Shown in pieces: positions 60,430-64,000 of a stretch of DNA of 64,000 nt (positions within the stretch are counted from its first letter, which is position 1; each line of letters starts with the position of its first letter). The position numbers and the translations under genes were made by a program. The DNA lies in contig JANQOK010000008.1 in assembly GCA_028289645.1 (NCBI GenBank), forward strand, positions 124,001 to 188,000, written 5' to 3'. This stretch comes from Anderseniella sp. Its GTDB lineage: Bacteria; Pseudomonadota; Alphaproteobacteria; Rhizobiales; Aestuariivirgaceae. The notes under the pieces were generated by a model. That model saw nothing but the letters and a program-made list of their open reading frames with translations. It was not told the DNA's origin and did no database searches.

Positions 60430-61500
60430 TCAGGCCGCCTGGATACGGGTCCAGCTTTCATTGCGCAGCTTGGTCTTTTCTTCCGAGTAGAGCGAAGCCT
60501 CGCACTTGGCGATCACGTCGTCAGGCGGGAAGATGCCGGGATTGCCGGTGTATTTTTCATCCATCTTGGCTTTGGCTGCCGCATTTGCGGTTGCGTACTG
60601 AATGGTGTCCGCGATGTGCATGCCGGCATCGGCGTCCAGCAGGTAGTTGATGAACGCGTGTGCATTTTGAGGGTGCGGAGCGCCTTTCGGAATACACACG
60701 CAATCCTGCCACAGCAGGCTGCCTTCCTTCGGCACCGAATAACTCAGATCGTCGTCCTCACCCATCACCTGGATGATGTCGCCGTTCCACTCCATGGCCA
60801 GATCCACTTCACCGGAGGCCAGCAGGTCCTGCCCGTTGTCGTCGGCATATACCTTGACGGCCTTCTTGCCCTTGATGAGCAGTTCTTCGGCCGCCTTCAT
60901 TTCAGCAGGAACCACTGAGTTGAAGGAATGGCCAAGGTACTGAAGGGTGACGCCGATCACGCTCTCGCCGTCGCCCAGCAGAGAGATCCGGCCGGCGTTT
61001 TCTTCGCTGTCCAGCACTGCCTTCCAGCTTGACGCATCCTTGACCTTGGACTTGCGGTAACCGATGCCCATCGTACCCCACATATACGGCACGGAATACT
61101 TGCGGCCCGGGTCGAACGTCGCATCCTTGAAAGCGTCTGCGATATTGGCCGTGTTGGCGATCTTTGATTTGTCCAGTTCGTCGAGCATGCCGGCAGCGAT
61201 CATGCGTTCAACATAATCGTTGGTCGGAATGATAACATCATAGCCGGGATTGCCTTCCTTGAGCTTGGCGAACAGTTCGGCATTGTCGGCATACAGGTCC
61301 ATCTTCACTTCGATGCCGGTTGCCTTGTTGAAATCAGCCAGCGTGGTTTCGCCGATATAGGTGTCCCAGTTGTAAAAGTTTAGCTTCTTCTCCTCCTCGG
61401 ACATGGCGAAACGCGGCATCATGGTGAGGCCAATAAAAGCAGCGCCTGTTCCTTTTAGAACGGAACGGCGCGACACCCGGAACTTTGGATTGTAGGTCAT
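60430..61500 (-). CDS. potD: Polyamine ABC transporter substrate-binding protein (PotD/PotF-like), Tat signal
   Basis: The 356-residue periplasmic binding protein has a twin-arginine type signal (VSRRSVLKGTGAAFIGLTMM, residues 9-28) followed by the mature start KLNFYNWDTYIGETTLADF, typical of PotD/PotF. NDYVERMIAAGMLDELDKS and the late LLWQDCVCIPKGAPHPQNAH match the spermidine/putrescine-binding family. The first gene of the importer, about 70 bp before potB in transcription order, it may be made in excess over the permeases. Confidence 0.9.
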   Translation of the reverse strand: MTYNPKFRVSRRSVLKGTGAAFIGLTMMPRFAMSEEEKKLNFYNWDTYIGETTLADFNKATGIEVKMDLYADNAELFAKLKEGNPGYDVIIPTNDYVERMIAAGMLDELDKSKIANTANIADAFKDATFDPGRKYSVPYMWGTMGIGYRKSKVKDASSWKAVLDSEENAGRISLLGDGESVIGVTLQYLGHSFNSVVPAEMKAAEELLIKGKKAVKVYADDNGQDLLASGEVDLAMEWNGDIIQVMGEDDDLSYSVPKEGSLLWQDCVCIPKGAPHPQNAHAFINYLLDADAGMHIADTIQYATANAAAKAKMDEKYTGNPGIFPPDDVIAKCEASLYSEEKTKLRNESWTRIQAA

Positions 61501-61638
61501 TTAGTTACTCCCTGATTTGGTCGTTCAGCGTCTGAAAATTCACCCAAAAAACCTGCCGAGGCGAGTGTTAAACACAACACCGGTTGTTTCAACGATTGTT
61601 TTCGATAACCGTTGCTTCCGTTTTTCCAACTCCGGAGC

Positions 61639-63015
61639 TTAAGCCATTTCGTCTTTCACATCTTCCAGTGTGGCATCGAGTGCCTTGCGCGTCAGGCCGG
61701 CCCACTCGTCTACCTCTGCCTCGGTGATGCAAAGCGGCGGTGAGAACACCATGGTGTCCCAGCACGCACGCATGACAAGGTTGTTTGCGAAGCAATGATC
61801 GCGGCACATTCCTCCAACACGGCCAAGGTCGTCGAAGCGGGCCCTGGTCTCCTTGTCCCTGACCAGCTCGATTGCTCCGATCAGTCCCCTGACGCGAACT
61901 TCCCCTACAATCGGGTGGTCGCTCAATGCACCGATTTTTCCCTCGACATAAGGCGCGATTGCAGCAGCATGCTCGACCAGCCCTTCTTCCTGCATGATGC
62001 GGATGTTTTCCAGCGCCACAGCGCACGCCACCGGATGGCCCGAATAGGTGTAGCCGTGGAAGAACTCGCCACCCTTTTCAAAGAAATCGCCGATCAGCTG
62101 GTCGGACACCGCGACAGCGCCGATGGGCTGGTAGCCGGACGACAGTCCTTTGGCCATGACCACGATGTCGGGATCAATTCCCATGGTCTGATGACCCCAC
62201 CAATTGCCGGTGCGGCCGAAACCGCAGATCACTTCATCGGCGACAATCGGAATCCCGTGTTCGCGGCATACTTTTTGAACATAAGGCCAGTAGCTGTCCG
62301 GCGGCACGATCACCCCGCCGGCTCCCTGGATAGGCTCGCCGACAAAGGCTGCCACCTTGTCAGGTCCAAGCTCCTTGATCTTGGCCTCCACTTCCTTCGC
62401 CGCCTTCAGGCCGAACTCCTCCGGGTCCATATCGCCTCCGTGCTGGAACCAGTCGGGCTCCAGCACATGATGGAAATTCGGCAGCGGCAGGCCGCCCTGG
62501 GCATGCATGGCGGACATGCCGCCAAGCGAGGCTGAGATACAGGTCGAACCATGATAGGCGCGGTGCCGGGAGACGATGTGCTGGCGTTCCGGCTGGCCCT
62601 GCACTTCCCAGTAGCGGCGAATGAACCGCACCATGGTATCGTTGGCCTCAGATCCCGAGTTGACGAAGAATATCTGCTTGAAACGGTCAGGCAGCAAGCT
62701 GGCAACCTTCTCCGCCAGCAGCGTCGCCGGCACTGTCGTTGTCTTGAAAAACGTATTGTAGAACGGCAGGTCCTGCATCTGCCGGTAAGCCACATCAGCC
62801 AGTTCCTTGCGGCCGTAGCCGATGTTGACGCACCAGAGCCCGGCCATGGCATCAAACAGCTTGTTGCCGTTGCCGTCCCAGATGTGCACGCCTTTTGCCT
62901 GGGTGATGACGCGGGCCCCGCCTTCTTCGTGCAAGCCCTTATGGTCAGTGAAGGGGTGGAAGTGGTGAGCGTTGTCGGCGGCGACGAGTTCTTCGATGTT
63001 GAGATTCTTGTTCAT
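61639..63015 (-). CDS. Class III aminotransferase, putrescine-pyruvate (SpuC) type
   Basis: The 458-residue class III PLP aminotransferase has the PLP-contact DEVICGFGRTGNWWG and the lysine in VVMAKGLSSGYQPIGAVAVS near residue 286. The N-terminus HHFHPFTDHKGLHEEGG and length match omega-aminotransferases such as SpuC, which transfers the amino group of putrescine to pyruvate. The ATG at 63015 is favoured over a start 54 bp upstream because it gives the family's usual N-terminus. Beside the Pot importer this gives an alternative putrescine route. Taurine or beta-alanine as substrate cannot be excluded. Confidence 0.85.
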   Translation of the reverse strand: MNKNLNIEELVAADNAHHFHPFTDHKGLHEEGGARVITQAKGVHIWDGNGNKLFDAMAGLWCVNIGYGRKELADVAYRQMQDLPFYNTFFKTTTVPATLLAEKVASLLPDRFKQIFFVNSGSEANDTMVRFIRRYWEVQGQPERQHIVSRHRAYHGSTCISASLGGMSAMHAQGGLPLPNFHHVLEPDWFQHGGDMDPEEFGLKAAKEVEAKIKELGPDKVAAFVGEPIQGAGGVIVPPDSYWPYVQKVCREHGIPIVADEVICGFGRTGNWWGHQTMGIDPDIVVMAKGLSSGYQPIGAVAVSDQLIGDFFEKGGEFFHGYTYSGHPVACAVALENIRIMQEEGLVEHAAAIAPYVEGKIGALSDHPIVGEVRVRGLIGAIELVRDKETRARFDDLGRVGGMCRDHCFANNLVMRACWDTMVFSPPLCITEAEVDEWAGLTRKALDATLEDVKDEMA

Positions 63016-63311
63016 GAATGCACTCCGCAATTCTGATTGACAGACAGGCGCAACGACGGCGCCGTTCACTGTAAAAAGTCATGAGCAGTGCGAGATCAGG
63101 GATTGAAGCCGATGCGGGCACAATGCAGCAGCACTTCGTCTTGCATGACGCGCTTGGCCGTTCCGCCCAGATGCCCGGTTTTGCCAATCCTGAAGAACAT
63201 GACAAAACACTGCCACAATTCTGCGAGCCTTGGCAACAGGATGAAAAATGCATCACCTGTGCGTAAATTTTAGGCTTTCGATTATGTCACAATTGCGTAA
63301 CAGTGTGGTTG

Positions 63312-64000
63312 ATGGGAGACAATTTCAACGAAATGCTGGAGGCAGACGGCAGTGTTCGCCCGCCTTACGCCCTACTGCACAAGTGGCTGGAAACACAAAC
63401 GCCCACGGACCTGCGGGCCAAGATCCGCGAAGCGGAATCGATCTTTCGCAGGCTTGGCATCACCTTCGCGGTTTATGGCAGTGAAGAGGCTTCTGAACGG
63501 CTGATCCCGTTCGACATCATTCCGCGTATCTTCGCGGCGAGCGAATGGCGGCGTCTTGAGGCCGGCATCGCCCAGCGTGTAGGTGCGTTGAACGCCTTCA
63601 TCGACGACATCTATCACCGCCAGGAGATCGTACGTGCCGGCAAGGTGCCGGGCGACCTGATTGCACAGAACGAGGCATACCTGCCGCAAATGGCCGGCCA
63701 CTCCCCCGCCCGCAGTGTCTATTCGCATATCATCGGAACCGACATCGTTCGCGTGGGCGCTAACGAGTTTTATGTACTGGAAGACAATTGCCGCACACCG
63801 TCTGGCGTGTCCTACATGCTGGAAGACCGCGAAGCGATGATGTTCCTGTTTCCGGACCTGTTCGCCAAGCATCGCGTCGCACCCATCGAACACTATCCCG
63901 AACTGTTGCGGGAGACCCTGGACTCAGTGGCGCCGCCACAATGTGACGGCGAGCCGACCTGCGTTGTGCTGACACCTGGCATCTACAATTCAGCCTTCTT
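63312..64000 (+). CDS. Circularly permuted ATP-grasp protein (DUF404/DUF407 type), N-terminal part
   Basis: The first 229 residues are in the window and the gene continues past its end. FNEMLEADGSVRPPYALL at the start, then IPRIFAASEWRRLEAGIAQR, AFIDDIYH, and FYVLEDNCRTPSGVSYMLED match the circularly permuted type 2 ATP-grasp family. These genes usually sit with an alpha-E domain protein and a transglutaminase-like peptidase that would lie outside this window. A TTG three bases upstream is a possible start, with no clear ribosome-binding site for either. The function is unknown, perhaps peptide bond formation. Confidence 0.87.
   Translation, partial: MGDNFNEMLEADGSVRPPYALLHKWLETQTPTDLRAKIREAESIFRRLGITFAVYGSEEASERLIPFDIIPRIFAASEWRRLEAGIAQRVGALNAFIDDIYHRQEIVRAGKVPGDLIAQNEAYLPQMAGHSPARSVYSHIIGTDIVRVGANEFYVLEDNCRTPSGVSYMLEDREAMMFLFPDLFAKHRVAPIEHYPELLRETLDSVAPPQCDGEPTCVVLTPGIYNSAF

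Noticed and set aside
1..64000. tRNA, rRNA, insertion sequence, prophage or integron
   Set aside because: No T-arm-like sequences in a cloverleaf context, no transposase or integrase motifs and no att-like duplications were seen by eye; a tRNAscan and an ISfinder search would confirm.

Overview
The window looks like a chromosomal piece of a metabolically versatile, probably marine, alphaproteobacterium, with Hyphomicrobiales- or Rhodobacterales-like gene content. It is GC-rich with short intergenic gaps. The markers behind this are a phasin, a DUF1127 protein, MocR-type and Lrp-type regulators, SoeABC, Xsc, a DUF4212/SSS symporter pair and MttB-like methyltransferases. I found no rRNA, tRNA, CRISPR array, insertion sequence or phage gene. 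The assignment to a group rests on gene content only.

Layout. (1) 1-6113: a truncated LysR regulator faces an MttB-like methyltransferase. This is followed by an Fe-S protein with a CblC (MMACHC)-like domain, a homocysteine methyltransferase and a GFA protein; YtoQ, DUF1638 and corrinoid-protein genes lie on the opposite strand. Together they look like a corrinoid-dependent demethylation module. (2) 6325-12553: a cysteine-desulfurase-like PLP enzyme, an MFS transporter, a betaine-homocysteine methyltransferase, a metallo-beta-lactamase-fold hydrolase, a DUF1203 protein and an NAD(P)-binding protein. (3) 12574-19474: soeCBA (sulfite dehydrogenase) and two tandem paralogous secreted or outer-membrane proteins. 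(4) 19834-27214: TVP38 and EamA membrane proteins, a MocR regulator with an (R)-amine-transaminase-like enzyme, a phasin, Lrp with alanine dehydrogenase, a Gly/His/Trp-rich secreted protein and a DUF1127 protein.

(5) 27364-39225: a C2-sulfonate and acetyl-phosphate island. It holds a WYL regulator, xsc, a DUF4212/SSS symporter with a DnaQ-CBS-DUF294 fusion protein, a thioesterase, ackA, a TauE-like exporter and pta. Xsc yields acetyl phosphate plus sulfite. Pta and AckA handle the first product; SoeABC and the TauE-like exporter can handle the second. (6) 39468-42256: a one-membrane-span unknown protein and an L,D-transpeptidase.

(7) 42559-46232 is the most unusual part. It holds a His-rich protein, an exported FGE/SUMF1-fold protein with an atypical CxxC, and a 92-residue exported Cys-rich peptide. 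The last gene encodes a 476-residue exported protein in which about 40 Asn-Pro-Cys units are fused to a cytochrome P460-type haem domain. (8) 46362-51077: RidA, a GNAT acetyltransferase, a tight four-gene PhyH/bicupin/glycosyltransferase/glycosyltransferase operon and a second GFA protein. (9) 51094-63015: polyamine metabolism, with two PuuA-type glutamine-synthetase-like enzymes, PuuB, an Flp pilin, a second TSUP permease, agmatinase, a PotABCD-type ABC transporter and a putrescine-type aminotransferase. (10) The window ends inside a circularly permuted ATP-grasp protein.

Functions were assigned by reading translated sequence and motifs by eye, without database searches. Start codons were chosen from ribosome-binding sites, overlaps and protein starts, and uncertain ones are flagged.
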